A DNA stretch of 63,145 nt from Jatrophihabitans_A sp035248685 (GTDB lineage Bacteria; Actinomycetota; Actinomycetes; Mycobacteriales; Jatrophihabitantaceae), in NCBI GenBank assembly GCA_035248685.1, contig DATFHF010000063.1, positions 1 to 63,145 on the forward strand, given 5' to 3'. Shown in pieces: positions 1-8,230 of this stretch. Positions within the stretch are counted from its first letter, which is position 1, and the number at the start of each line of letters is the position of its first letter. Under the pieces are notes generated by a model. The model was not told the origin of the DNA and made no database searches. It saw nothing but the letters and a program-made list of their open reading frames with translations. The translations under genes and the position numbers were made by a program.

Positions 1-765
1 TACAAGGACAAGATCAACGTCTCGATCTACCTGTGTACCGCGACCGCGAACCAAACCCCGGGCTCCAACTGCAAGCACCAGGTGACCGACCCGGAGCGGC
101 TGGCGCTGCAATCCCGGCTGCAGTCCGACCCGCAGATCACCAGCGTGGAATACATCAACCAGGACCAGGCAATCGCGATCGCCAAGCAGCGCCTCGGCGC
201 CTCGGTGGTGGACGAGGCCGGGCCCGGCGCCATCCCACCCTCGTTCACCATCAAGCTCAAGGATCTGAAGGCCGATTACCTGCCGGTGGCCACCCGTTAC
301 GCCCGGGCCGCCGGCGTGGACCAGGTGCAGAACCAGGACGTCAGCCTCAAGACCATGCTGCGGTTGTTCGACACCGGCCGGGTCGGCTCGTTCGTGATGG
401 CCTTCATCGTCGGCATCTGTGCCTTGTTGCAGATGGCCAACACCATCCAGGTGGCCGCGCAGCAACGCCGCAACGAGACCGGCATCATGCGGCTGGTCGG
501 CGCGTCACGGTGGATGACCCAGCTACCGTTCGTCATCGAGGCGATGGTGGCCGCCGCGGTCGGCGCGGTGCTGGCCATGATCGGTAACTGGGTGGCCAAG
601 ATGGTCTTCCTGGACGGCTTGCTCGGTGATCAGGTGAAATCCCGCATCCTCCAGCCGATCTTCGGCAACGACATCATTTTGGCCGGTGGAGTCGGGCTGA
701 TCGCCGGCGTCATCCTGGCCGCGGGAACCGCCTGGCTGACCTTGCGGCTCTACGTCCGGCTATAG
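1..765 (+). CDS. ftsX: Cell-division protein FtsX, 3' part
   Basis: FtsX is the membrane partner of the ATPase FtsE and transmits its state to periplasmic cell-wall hydrolases at the division site. The reading frame is open from the first base of the window, so the start and first membrane helix lie outside. The visible 254 residues hold the extracellular domain and then three hydrophobic segments (about bases 388-447, 523-600 and 676-747). Between the first two is the FtsX-type stretch NETGIMRLVGASRWM, the coupling region of the permease. smpB follows 30 bases downstream, the usual actinobacterial order (ftsE-ftsX-smpB). Identity is secure from the domain and the neighbour. Confidence 0.93.
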   Translation, partial: YKDKINVSIYLCTATANQTPGSNCKHQVTDPERLALQSRLQSDPQITSVEYINQDQAIAIAKQRLGASVVDEAGPGAIPPSFTIKLKDLKADYLPVATRYARAAGVDQVQNQDVSLKTMLRLFDTGRVGSFVMAFIVGICALLQMANTIQVAAQQRRNETGIMRLVGASRWMTQLPFVIEAMVAAAVGAVLAMIGNWVAKMVFLDGLLGDQVKSRILQPIFGNDIILAGGVGLIAGVILAAGTAWLTLRLYVRL

Positions 766-795
766 GGCTTGTTGCCGGCCGGTAGCGTTGTCCTC

Positions 796-1311
796 GTGAG
801 CTCCGCACAGAAGGCCTCGTCGAAGGCTGCCTCGGCCAAGGCACCGGCCCGCAAGCTGGTGGCACAGAACAAGAAGGCCCGGCACGAGTACTCCATCATC
901 GATACCTACGAGTGCGGGGTCGCGCTGATGGGCACCGAGGTCAAGTCGTTGCGGCTGGGCCGAGCCTCGTTGGCCGACGCGTTTGCCACCATCGATGACG
1001 GCGAGGTGTACCTGCACAACGTGCACATCCCGGAGTACGCCTTCGGATCCTGGACGAACCACACCCCGCGCCGGGTGCGTAAGTTGCTGTTGCACAAGGC
1101 CGAAATCCTGCGACTGATCGGCAAGACCAAGGAGTCCGGGCTGACCCTGGTCCCGCTGTCGTTGTACTTCAGTGACGGCAAGGTGAAGGTCGAGATAGCG
1201 CTCGCCAAGGGCAAGAAAACCTGGGACAAGCGCCAGGATCTGGCCAAGCGCGATGCGGACCGGGAGGTCAGCCGGGCGCTCGGTAGGCGTGCCAAGGGCA
1301 TGACCGACTGA
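796..1311 (+). CDS. smpB: SsrA-binding protein SmpB
   Basis: SmpB binds tmRNA and brings it to stalled ribosomes for trans-translation. The 171-residue product has the family core: NKKARHEYSIIDTYECG near the N-terminus, GTEVKSLR, the AYIxx-like HIPEYAFGSW, and the basic tail with KTWDKRQ and RALGRRAKG. I chose GTG at 796; the frame is open further up, to a TTG at 769, but homology starts after 796 and the first 25 residues are a typical low-complexity Ala/Lys/Ser lead. The partner RNA, ssrA, lies 3.5 kb downstream on the same strand. Confidence 0.96.
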   Translation: MSSAQKASSKAASAKAPARKLVAQNKKARHEYSIIDTYECGVALMGTEVKSLRLGRASLADAFATIDDGEVYLHNVHIPEYAFGSWTNHTPRRVRKLLLHKAEILRLIGKTKESGLTLVPLSLYFSDGKVKVEIALAKGKKTWDKRQDLAKRDADREVSRALGRRAKGMTD

Positions 1312-1313
1312 GC

Positions 1314-2201
1314 ATGCCGGACGGCGCACTCACCGACGCCGAGGTGGTCGGCGTCTGGCGACGGCTCGGCCTGCCGGGGCTGGCCGACATCCACGTGCAC
1401 TTTCTGCCGCCGGCCATGCTGGCTAAGGTTTGGCGCTACTTCGACGACGCCGAACGGCATTACGGCCTGGCCTGGCCGATCCACTACCGGACGTCGGAGG
1501 CCGGCCGGCTGGCCACGCTGGCCGCGATCGGCGTCCGGCACTTTCCGACGCTGTGTTACCCGCACAAGCCCGGCATGGCCGGCTGGTTGAACGGCTGGTG
1601 TGCCGATTTCGCCGCGGCGCATCCGCAAGCCGTGCACAGCGCGACGTTCTTCGGAGAGCCGAGCGCGGCTACCGACGTCCGGACCGCGCTGGCGGCCGGC
1701 GCCCGGGTGTTCAAGGTGCACGTGCAGGTCGGCGGGTTCGACCCGAGCGATCCGCTGCTGGACGAGGCCTGGGGTTTGCTGGCCGAGGCCGGCGTGCCGG
1801 TGGTGGTGCACTGCGGTTCCGGACCAATCCCGGGCGCGCATACCGGCCCGGGGCCGATCGGGCTGGTATTGCGCCGGCATCCGGCGTTGACGGCGGTGAT
1901 CGCGCACGCCGGGGCACCGGAGTATGCCGAGCACCTGGCGCTGGCCGTCCGATACCGCAATGTCTATTTGGACACCACCATGGTCGGCACCGGTTTTCTG
2001 AACCGGCTCGCGCCGATCCCGGCCGACACCTTGCGCGCCTACCGCGACCTCGGGCACAAGATCATGTTGGGCAGCGATTTTCCGAACATTCCGTATTGCT
2101 ATGCCCATCAAATTCAGTCGCTGATCGACTGGGGCTTCGGCGATGATTGGCTGCGTGCCGTGCTGTGGCACAACGGCGCCGCCCTGATGGGGTTCGGCTG
2201 A
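1314..2201 (+). CDS. Amidohydrolase-2 family metal-dependent hydrolase
   Basis: A 295-residue TIM-barrel hydrolase of the amidohydrolase-2 type (relatives include decarboxylases such as ACMSD). Likely metal-site residues are visible in order: the HVH motif at residues 27-29, His in VVVHCGSG near 165, His in VIAHAGAPE near 196 and Asp in MLGSDFPN near 253. The ATG is two bases after the smpB stop, so it is probably translated in the same transcript. The substrate cannot be told from the sequence. Family assignment is firm; reaction is unknown. Confidence 0.82.
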   Translation: MPDGALTDAEVVGVWRRLGLPGLADIHVHFLPPAMLAKVWRYFDDAERHYGLAWPIHYRTSEAGRLATLAAIGVRHFPTLCYPHKPGMAGWLNGWCADFAAAHPQAVHSATFFGEPSAATDVRTALAAGARVFKVHVQVGGFDPSDPLLDEAWGLLAEAGVPVVVHCGSGPIPGAHTGPGPIGLVLRRHPALTAVIAHAGAPEYAEHLALAVRYRNVYLDTTMVGTGFLNRLAPIPADTLRAYRDLGHKIMLGSDFPNIPYCYAHQIQSLIDWGFGDDWLRAVLWHNGAALMGFG

Positions 2202-2223
2202 CAAGGTGGCAAGGGGTTGTGCA

Positions 2224-3159
2224 ATGACGGTGCGCTGGGCGCCGCTGACCGAGGCCGATGTGGCCGAATGGGCGGAGCTGACCAACCTGCTGGCCGAGGT
2301 CGACCGCACCGGCGAGACCTGCCAGCCGGAGGACCTCGTCGAGGAACTGCACGAGGCAGGTGTGGACCCGGAGCACGATCTGATCGGGGTCCGGGTCGGC
2401 GGAGTGTTCGCCGGCTACGGCCAGCTGCGGGTGGCGATGACACCGGTGGACGGCCAGGTCACCGCTTGGCTCGGCGGCGACGTCCATCCGGACTACCGAG
2501 GTCGAGGACTGGGCCGGCAGCTGATGGACCGGTTGGAGGCGCGGGCCGCGACGGTTGCCGCCGAACGGCATCCCGGCGTCGAGGTGATGCTGCGGGCTTC
2601 CGGTGGGCTGGCGGGCTGTCCGGCCCGGCCGATGTTGACCCATCGCGGCTATCGGATCGTTCGGTATTACCACGACATGGAAAGGCCATTGCCCGGCGAG
2701 CCGCTGCCTGAGCCGGCGTTGCCGGTCAGCCGGTACCGTCCGAAGCTGAGCGAGGCCACCAGGCTCGCGCACAACGACGCGTTCAGCACGCACTGGGGAT
2801 CGTCGCCGCGGACGGTCGAGCAGTGGCAGGACCTGGTGGGTTCGCGTACATTCCGCCCGCAGCCCAGCTACCTGCATTTGGACCAGGCCGGCTGTGTATT
2901 CGGCTATGTGCTGGTGCGGCAGTGGGCCGAGGGCGAGGCGTGGATCGATCTGGTCGGTACCCGGCAGCAGGCCCGGGGCCGAGGGGTGGCTCGGGCGTGC
3001 CTGACCGCCACCTTGCGGGCCTGTGCCGAGCAGGGTTACCGCACCGCGGCGCTCGGGGTGGACTCCAACAACGGGCAGGGTGCCGGCGCGCTCTATTCGT
3101 CCGTCGGGTTCGAAGTTGTGCGCACGTTTGCCTCGTACGGCCGGTTGATTCGCCCGTAG
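2224..3159 (+). CDS. Tandem GNAT-family N-acetyltransferase
   Basis: This 311-residue protein carries two GNAT acetyltransferase folds. The acetyl-CoA pyrophosphate-binding loops are VHPDYRGRGLGRQLM in the first half and TRQQARGRGVARACL in the second. Two-domain GNATs include mycothiol synthase, but the pattern here is not specific enough to call MshD. Start choice: GTG at 2206 is possible, but ATG at 2224 has an AAGGGG ribosome-binding site seven bases upstream. It follows the amidohydrolase closely on the same strand and probably shares its transcript. Confidence 0.8.
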   Translation: MTVRWAPLTEADVAEWAELTNLLAEVDRTGETCQPEDLVEELHEAGVDPEHDLIGVRVGGVFAGYGQLRVAMTPVDGQVTAWLGGDVHPDYRGRGLGRQLMDRLEARAATVAAERHPGVEVMLRASGGLAGCPARPMLTHRGYRIVRYYHDMERPLPGEPLPEPALPVSRYRPKLSEATRLAHNDAFSTHWGSSPRTVEQWQDLVGSRTFRPQPSYLHLDQAGCVFGYVLVRQWAEGEAWIDLVGTRQQARGRGVARACLTATLRACAEQGYRTAALGVDSNNGQGAGALYSSVGFEVVRTFASYGRLIRP

Positions 3160-3231
3160 GGAGGACACGCGCCGTTCGATAGGAGATACTGGGATCTGAC
3201 AATTACTTAACGCTCAGCTCAGGGGTTTGGG

Positions 3232-4368
3232 ATGGAACGCAGCGTCGCCCTGGTGGTCGGCACCCGGCCCGAGGCGGTCAAGATCGCGCCGCTGGTGCCG
3301 GCGCTGCTCGGGGCGGGCTTGGAGCCGGTGGTGGTCGACACCGGCCAGCAGCCCGGTCGAGTGGCCGAGGCGTTGGCGCCGTTCGGGCTGGCCTGCGACG
3401 CCAGCCTCGGCCTTCAGCGCAAGGACGGCGGGCTGAACGAGCTGATCGCGTTGGCCATCACCGCGGTGGACGGCTACCTGCGGGCGCACCGGCCGGCTGC
3501 GGTATTGGTGCAGGGGGATACCTCCACCGCGATGGCGGTCGGGCTGGCGGCGGCGATGCTGTCGATCCCGGTGGTGCATCTGGAGGCCGGCCTGCGCACC
3601 GGCGATCGCCAGCAACCGTTCCCGGAGGAGACCAACCGGACGCTGTTGGCCGATCTGGCTGACCTGCACCTGGCGCCGACTCCGATGGCGGCCCGGGCGC
3701 TGGCGGCCGAGGGTCGCAACGGCGACACCGTGGTGGTGACCGGCAACACCGTGGTGGATGCGCTGCATGTGCTGCTGCCGCAGATCCTGGACCGGCCGTT
3801 GGTGGACGCGATCAGCTACCGGGGTGACGGCAGCCTGCTGGCGGTGACCGTTCATCGTCGGGAGGCATGGGGGGAAGGGGTGCGCGCGGTGGCCGGGGCG
3901 GTTCGGACGCTGCTGGAGCAGCACCCGCGGCTGCACGCGGCGGTGGTGACCCACCCCAACCCGGCGGTGGCTGCGGACGTCCGGGACGTTTTGAGCGGAG
4001 TCGACCGCTGCGACTTGCTGCCGCCGCTGCCGTATGACGACATGCTGGCGTTGTTGCACCGGGCCGACGTCTCGCTCACCGATTCCGGCGGGATCCAGGA
4101 GGAGGCGCCGACTTTGCGGCTGCCGGTGGTGGTGGCCAGGTCGGTGACCGAGCGGCCGGAGGGGATCGAGGCCGGCTGGGCCACTCTGGTCGGCCTGGAT
4201 GCCGATGCGATGGTCAAGGCGGTGTCCGAGCGGCTGGCCAACCGGTCGTTGCCGCCGTCCACCCACAATCCGTACGGGGACGGTCAGGCGTCCGAACGGT
4301 GCGCGCAGGCGTTCAGCTGGCTGCTGGGGTTGGCGCCGCGGCCGGCGGACTGGGTGCCGATTAGCTGA
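3232..4368 (+). CDS. wecB: UDP-N-acetylglucosamine 2-epimerase, non-hydrolysing (WecB-like)
   Basis: Converts UDP-GlcNAc to UDP-ManNAc for surface polysaccharide or teichoic-acid-type polymers. The 378-residue sequence starts with the family opening LVVGTRPEAVKIAPLV, has QGDTSTAM, HLEAGLRTGDRQQPFPEE, the HRREAWGEG loop near residue 209, and the C-terminal substrate loop SDSGGIQEEAP near residue 285. Length matches the family. It stands alone: no other sugar-nucleotide gene is adjacent, and csoR converges on it nine bases after its stop. Confidence 0.92.
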   Translation: MERSVALVVGTRPEAVKIAPLVPALLGAGLEPVVVDTGQQPGRVAEALAPFGLACDASLGLQRKDGGLNELIALAITAVDGYLRAHRPAAVLVQGDTSTAMAVGLAAAMLSIPVVHLEAGLRTGDRQQPFPEETNRTLLADLADLHLAPTPMAARALAAEGRNGDTVVVTGNTVVDALHVLLPQILDRPLVDAISYRGDGSLLAVTVHRREAWGEGVRAVAGAVRTLLEQHPRLHAAVVTHPNPAVAADVRDVLSGVDRCDLLPPLPYDDMLALLHRADVSLTDSGGIQEEAPTLRLPVVVARSVTERPEGIEAGWATLVGLDADAMVKAVSERLANRSLPPSTHNPYGDGQASERCAQAFSWLLGLAPRPADWVPIS

Positions 4369-4377
4369 CCCGCTCGG

Positions 4378-4686
4378 TCAGGATTTCACCAGCCGGGCGA
4401 TGGCGGCGGAGGCTTCCTTGATCTTGGCCTCGGCGTCGTTGCCGCCGGACTGAATGGCATGGCTGACGCAGTGGTTGAGATGCTCGTCCAGCAGGCCGAG
4501 GGCTACCGATTCCAAGGCTCGGGTGACCGCCGAGACCTGGGTGAGCACGTCGATGCAGTAGGTCTCGGACTCGACCATGCGCTGTAGGCCGCGGACCTGT
4601 CCCTCGATTCGGCGGAGCCGGGTGAGGTGGGCCTGCTTGTTGTCCAGGTAGCCCGGTGAGTGCCCGTCTGGTTGCTGCTGGCTCAT
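4378..4686 (-). CDS. csoR: CsoR/RcnR-family metal-sensing repressor
   Basis: A 102-residue all-helical DUF156 repressor that senses Cu(I) in the family prototype. The Cu(I) ligands are present with the spacing of the mycobacterial protein: Cys44 (ETYCIDV), His69 and Cys73 (DEHLNHC). The stretch RLRRIEGQVRGLQRM is the family DNA-binding and tetramer helix. Two GC-rich inverted repeats of the CsoR operator type lie just upstream, so it very likely represses itself. No copper ATPase or chaperone gene is nearby, so any further targets are elsewhere. A related cysteine-based role (persulfide sensing, CstR-like) is less likely given the His ligand. Confidence 0.9.
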   Translation of the reverse strand: MSQQQPDGHSPGYLDNKQAHLTRLRRIEGQVRGLQRMVESETYCIDVLTQVSAVTRALESVALGLLDEHLNHCVSHAIQSGGNDAEAKIKEASAAIARLVKS

Positions 4687-4701
4687 GCTTAGCCCCCTTC
4701 A

Positions 4702-4718
4702 GGTACCCACCGGGGGTA
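4702..4718. promoter_or_regulatory. CsoR-type operator, copy 1
   Basis: The palindrome GTACCCACCGGGGGTAC sits 16 bases upstream of the csoR start. It matches the TACCC-N-GGGGTA pattern of known CsoR operators. Seen directly; binding is inferred. Confidence 0.7.
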
Positions 4719-4735
4719 CTTTGCCTGGGTGAACC

Positions 4736-4754
4736 ATACCCTGGTGTCAGGGTA
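4736..4754. promoter_or_regulatory. CsoR-type operator, copy 2
   Basis: A second inverted repeat with TACCC and GGGTA arms around a nine-base centre lies 50 bases upstream of csoR, between csoR and ssrA. It may be a second operator or part of a divergent promoter region. Confidence 0.5.
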
Positions 4755-4816
4755 AGTCAGCGGCGCCGGCTGACCGGTCATGGCATGATGGTCGAGTCAT
4801 CGTTGTATCAAGACCA

Positions 4817-5193
4817 GGGGGTGAATGGTCTCGACTTCGGCCGTCGAGATGTGGGGAAGCGGGCCGAGGACCGCATTGCTGACCTCGTTAAAAAAGCGAT
4901 GCAACCAAAAATAAGCGCCGATTCCAATCGCGCTGACTTCGTTCTCGCTGCCTAATCAGCGATAACGGGTCTGTCAGCCCGGGTTCGTCACCGGCCCGGA
5001 TGCTGGCATCAGCTAGGTGACTCACCGTCCTGGCCGGTCGCGGGGCAGGACGGGACACATCACAGCGACTGGGCCTGTCACACCGACACGTGTGCATGAT
5101 CGGTGAGGCCGAGTAGCGACAACGCACACTGCGCCCGGAGAAGACCCATCAAAGCGACGAAGGACCCGGGTTCGATTCCCGGCACCTCCACCA
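4817..5193 (+). ncRNA. ssrA: Transfer-messenger RNA (tmRNA)
   Basis: One-piece tmRNA of 377 bases that rescues stalled ribosomes with SmpB. The 5' end GGGGGTGAATGGTCTCGAC and the 3' end CACCTCC plus encoded ACCA pair as a seven-base acceptor stem with one G-U. The T arm GGGTTCGATTCCC is intact. The tag frame runs from about 4917 (GCC) to the TAA at 4953-4955 and encodes ADSNRADFVLAA, close to the mycobacterial tag in its ADS start and LAA end. A recombinase gene on the other strand overlaps its 3' end, so this RNA gene is a probable integration site. Confidence 0.95.
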
Positions 5194-6787
5194 AACAGGG
5201 TGTTATCACACCCGGTGCAACCGAATGAACGCGGTAACCGAGAGGGCCGCGTCCATTCGGTGTCTGGGCCCCCGAAGTAGTCCTGACCGCTGGCCGCGCC
5301 GTCTGTGGCCGGATCGCGGCAGTTTTGACCGCTTGGACGGCCTCGGTACGTCGAGGCGCCGTTACGATGCAGCGGGGGCCCTCGATGTCAAGCAGGATGC
5401 GTTCGAACCAAGCCTGGTTGTAGGCGCGGCGGGTCTCATCGTCTGAGTCCCGGTAGACGCGTCCGCAGTCGACGATCAGCTGGGTGAGTGTGCGGATCAG
5501 CTGTTCATGTTCGAGGCTTGAGGTTGAGAACTGGGTCAATCGGGCTTCGGCTTGCTTGAGCTGCGCGGAGAGGTCCGTCTGCTTGGTCCGCGCGATGTCG
5601 GCAGGGACGACCTCTTCCATCGCCTTCTCGGCCCACTTGACGCGCTCGCGCTTGATGGCGCTGACGCGCTCCCGCAGCCGCCGTTCCTCCGTCTGGGTGG
5701 TGGCGACGTAGTCGGCTAGGTCGGCCAACAGCGCCTGCCGCAGCTCGTCGGCGAACGGTGCCGGCAGGCTCTCCCGCTGCCACAGTTCGACGATCGCGGA
5801 CTCGACTCGTTCCTCGGCCAAGCCAGGCAGCTGGCAACCGTTCTTGAGATTGTGGCGGCCGTTGCAGAGCCAGTACCCGTGGCGGGCGCCGGTCTTGCTG
5901 GTCGATCGGCTGTAGATGAGCCGGGAGCCGCATCGGGCGCAGAACAGAGAACCGGCGAGGTAGCGCGGGTGGCGGTGCGGCTTGGTTCCAGCGGTCCTGT
6001 GGCCGCGCATGACCTCTTGGACACGCTCGAAGATGGACAGGCTGATCAGCGGTTGGTGCTTGCCGGGGTACTCGACACCGCGCCATGTGACGACACCGGT
6101 GTAGTAGCGGTTCTGCAAGACTTCGTGCACCTTATTTACCGGCAGCGGCTTGGCTATGCGGGTGCGGGTCGGCCGGGTCATCAAGCCGCGGACCGCCAAC
6201 TCCGCAGCCAGCTGGTTCAGCGTCCACTGGCCGGTGGCGTAGGCGTCAAACGCCCAGCGAATGTGCTCGACTCTGTCCGGGTCAACATCGACGGTCCTGA
6301 CTTCGCGGCCGTCGATAAGCTGCCGCACGTTCAGGTAGCCGATCGGGGCCAACGTCGGCGTCCCGCCGAGCCGAACCTTGGTCTCGGTGCCTTTGACGAT
6401 CTCGGCCGCCAGATTTTGGCTGTAGAACTCGGCGATGGAACTCATGATGCCGTGCAGCAGCATGCCGGAAGGCGTCTGATCGATGTTCTCAGTGCAGGAG
6501 ATCAGCCGGGCACCGCCCCGCTGGATGGCCAGATTGATCTCGACATCATCGGCACGGTTCCGGGCCAACCGATCGACCTTATGCACGATGACGTAGCTGA
6601 TGGGCTCCGCAGCCAGGTAGCGCAGCATCCGTTGCAGGTCCGGCCGGTCCGCCGAGCGAGCCGATTCTCCGGCATCCACGTATTCGGCCGCTACTGATAC
6701 CCCGAGTTGCTCGGCCTTGCGGTAGCAGGCATCGCGTTGCGCAGGTATGGAGAAGCCTTCGGCTTCGCCGCCGCCCTCGCTCGACAT
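5078..6787 (-). CDS. Large serine recombinase (integrase), possibly missing its first strand
   Basis: A 569-residue large serine recombinase for site-specific integration or excision. The resolvase domain is clear (GFSIPAQRD, YVIVHKVDRLARN, GIMSSIAEFYSQNLA), followed by the recombinase domain and a zinc ribbon (FCARCGSRL then CNGRHNLKNGC) and a coiled coil. The ATG at 6787 gives MSSEGGGEAEG, where the family normally has a beta-strand ending in RVS with the catalytic serine. The frame is open up to an ATG at 6937, but those 50 residues do not look like the missing strand. The stop lies inside ssrA on the other strand, so the last 40 or so codons are antisense to the tmRNA 3' end. Function is likely but activity is uncertain. 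Confidence 0.82.
   Translation of the reverse strand: MSSEGGGEAEGFSIPAQRDACYRKAEQLGVSVAAEYVDAGESARSADRPDLQRMLRYLAAEPISYVIVHKVDRLARNRADDVEINLAIQRGGARLISCTENIDQTPSGMLLHGIMSSIAEFYSQNLAAEIVKGTETKVRLGGTPTLAPIGYLNVRQLIDGREVRTVDVDPDRVEHIRWAFDAYATGQWTLNQLAAELAVRGLMTRPTRTRIAKPLPVNKVHEVLQNRYYTGVVTWRGVEYPGKHQPLISLSIFERVQEVMRGHRTAGTKPHRHPRYLAGSLFCARCGSRLIYSRSTSKTGARHGYWLCNGRHNLKNGCQLPGLAEERVESAIVELWQRESLPAPFADELRQALLADLADYVATTQTEERRLRERVSAIKRERVKWAEKAMEEVVPADIARTKQTDLSAQLKQAEARLTQFSTSSLEHEQLIRTLTQLIVDCGRVYRDSDDETRRAYNQAWFERILLDIEGPRCIVTAPRRTEAVQAVKTAAIRPQTARPAVRTTSGAQTPNGRGPLGYRVHSVAPGVITPCLVEVPGIEPGSFVALMGLLRAQCALSLLGLTDHAHVSV
5198..5213. terminator. Hairpin after ssrA
   Basis: GGGTGT-TATC-ACACCC is a perfect six-base-pair hairpin four bases after the encoded CCA. 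It is a plausible ssrA terminator although no U-run follows. Confidence 0.5.
5221..5260. repeat. Large hairpin shared with the recombinase remnant at 19 kb
   Basis: Two 14-base arms (5221-5234 and 5247-5260) pair with one mismatch around a 12-base loop. An almost identical hairpin lies at 18978-19017 next to a degraded recombinase. On the minus strand both sit at the 3' end of the recombinase sequence, so they are either its terminator or part of an attachment site. Confidence 0.75.
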
Positions 6788-6929
6788 TAATGTGTCTACC
6801 TGATCCTCAGGCCTGCTGTGAGGCTTTGGACAGTTGCCTAATAGCACTTGATGGTGCCGACCCGTCCAGTCTGGGTGCTGCAGTCGCGCCCCGACGCCTT
6901 TACCGCGTACCTCCACATCCAGTCGGCCT

Positions 6930-8126
6930 TCATGCAAGCCGCAGCGACGCCAGCCTGCTGGCGATGACGTCCCATGGAGCCTTCTCGGTCAGGTGGCTCC
7001 ACGAAAATCGCAGTGCGCCAGCGATCTGCTCGTCCGGCAGCCCGGCCGCAGCCAGGACATGGCTCGGCTCGTAGCTCTGCGAGGTGCAGGCCGAGCCATT
7101 GGAGATAGCCACGATGTCCTTGAGTGCCACAATCGCTGCCTCGGAGTCGACACCAGGCACAGCTAGGTTCAGTGTGGTCGGGACTGTCCGCTTGTCATCA
7201 CCGTTGAGCACGATGCCAAGCGGAGCCAGAGCCGCCAGCGCCCTTGTCTTGGTCGCCGCCGCTCGCGCCTCCCGCTCATCGTGCTCCTCAAGCGCCAGCG
7301 CCGACGCCATACCCAAGCCGGCAATGAGCGCCACCGGCAGCGTGCCCGGCCGCAGGCCGCGTTCCTGGCCGCCCCCGTACATCAGTGGCTCCAGGGGCGC
7401 CCGCTTGTAACCTCGCCGGCGTGCCACTAGTGCGCCGATGCCCTTTGGGGCGAAGACCTTATGGCCCGAGACGCTGATCATGTCGATGCGTGGCGAGCAC
7501 AGAGGCTCGATGAGCTTGCCGAAGCCCTGCGCGGCATCGACGTGGAAGTAGGCGTCGTGGTCTGCCAGCACGGCGGCGATCTCCTCGACCGGCTGGACGA
7601 CGCCGGTCTCGTTGTTCACCGCCATAACCGAAACGAGCAGCGTGTCCGGGCGGAGCGCGTCTCGGATGGTTTCGGCCTGGACCCAACCCCCCGGCTCGGG
7701 CGTCACCAGGGTGATCTCGAAGCCGCGCTTCGCGAGGACGTCGAGCGGCTCCAGCACTGCCTTGTGCTCGATAGCCGTCGACACGATATGCCGCTTGCCA
7801 ACGTTCTGACCATGCACCGCCAGGCCCAGGATCGCCAAGTTGTTGCTCTCGGTCGCGCCGCTAGTGAAGATCACCTCTTCGGGCTTGGCGGCGACAACGG
7901 CTGCCACCTCTTCGCGTGCCCGGTTGACCCGTTCCTTGGCGATCTGGCCAAAGCTGTGCGTCCGACTCCCCGCGTTGCCATACTCATGCGCCATGAACGT
8001 GAGGACCTCAGCAGCGACGCGGGAATCCACAGGGGTCGTGGCGTTATTGTCCAAGTAGACCTGGCCGTCCGGCCCGTCCGCTGGCTCGGTCCCGCCGAAA
8101 CTGTCGGTCGGTGCGCCTACCATCAT
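6930..8126 (-). CDS. dndA: Cysteine desulfurase DndA (IscS-like)
   Basis: PLP-dependent enzyme that takes sulfur from cysteine and passes it on for DNA phosphorothioation. The 398-residue protein has YLDNNATTPVD at the N-terminus, the PLP lysine in SVSGHKVFAPKGIGAL and the persulfide cysteine in SNGSACTSQSYEPSHVL near residue 347. The ATG at 8126 (or the next codon, 8123) is chosen because everything upstream in frame is unlike the family. It is divergent from dndB with about 100 bases between them, as in many dnd loci. It could also serve general Fe-S assembly, but the location argues for dnd. Confidence 0.92.
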   Translation of the reverse strand: MMVGAPTDSFGGTEPADGPDGQVYLDNNATTPVDSRVAAEVLTFMAHEYGNAGSRTHSFGQIAKERVNRAREEVAAVVAAKPEEVIFTSGATESNNLAILGLAVHGQNVGKRHIVSTAIEHKAVLEPLDVLAKRGFEITLVTPEPGGWVQAETIRDALRPDTLLVSVMAVNNETGVVQPVEEIAAVLADHDAYFHVDAAQGFGKLIEPLCSPRIDMISVSGHKVFAPKGIGALVARRRGYKRAPLEPLMYGGGQERGLRPGTLPVALIAGLGMASALALEEHDEREARAAATKTRALAALAPLGIVLNGDDKRTVPTTLNLAVPGVDSEAAIVALKDIVAISNGSACTSQSYEPSHVLAAAGLPDEQIAGALRFSWSHLTEKAPWDVIASRLASLRLA

Positions 8127-8156
8127 GCCCCGCACCCTACGCGTACGTTTGGACCA

Positions 8157-8187
8157 ATGTTCGGAGGACCACGGCCTCATGTTCGGA
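8157..8187. promoter_or_regulatory. Direct repeat in the dndA-dndB divergent promoter region
   Basis: The nonamer ATGTTCGGA occurs at 8157-8165 and again at 8179-8187, two helical turns apart, in the short spacer between dndA and dndB. It could be a repressor site controlling both directions. No dnd regulator gene (dndR type) is present in the window. Confidence 0.35.
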
Positions 8188-8230
8188 TCTCCTCTTCCGT
8201 ACACCGCGTCTGTCCTGGTAAGGATGGAAG

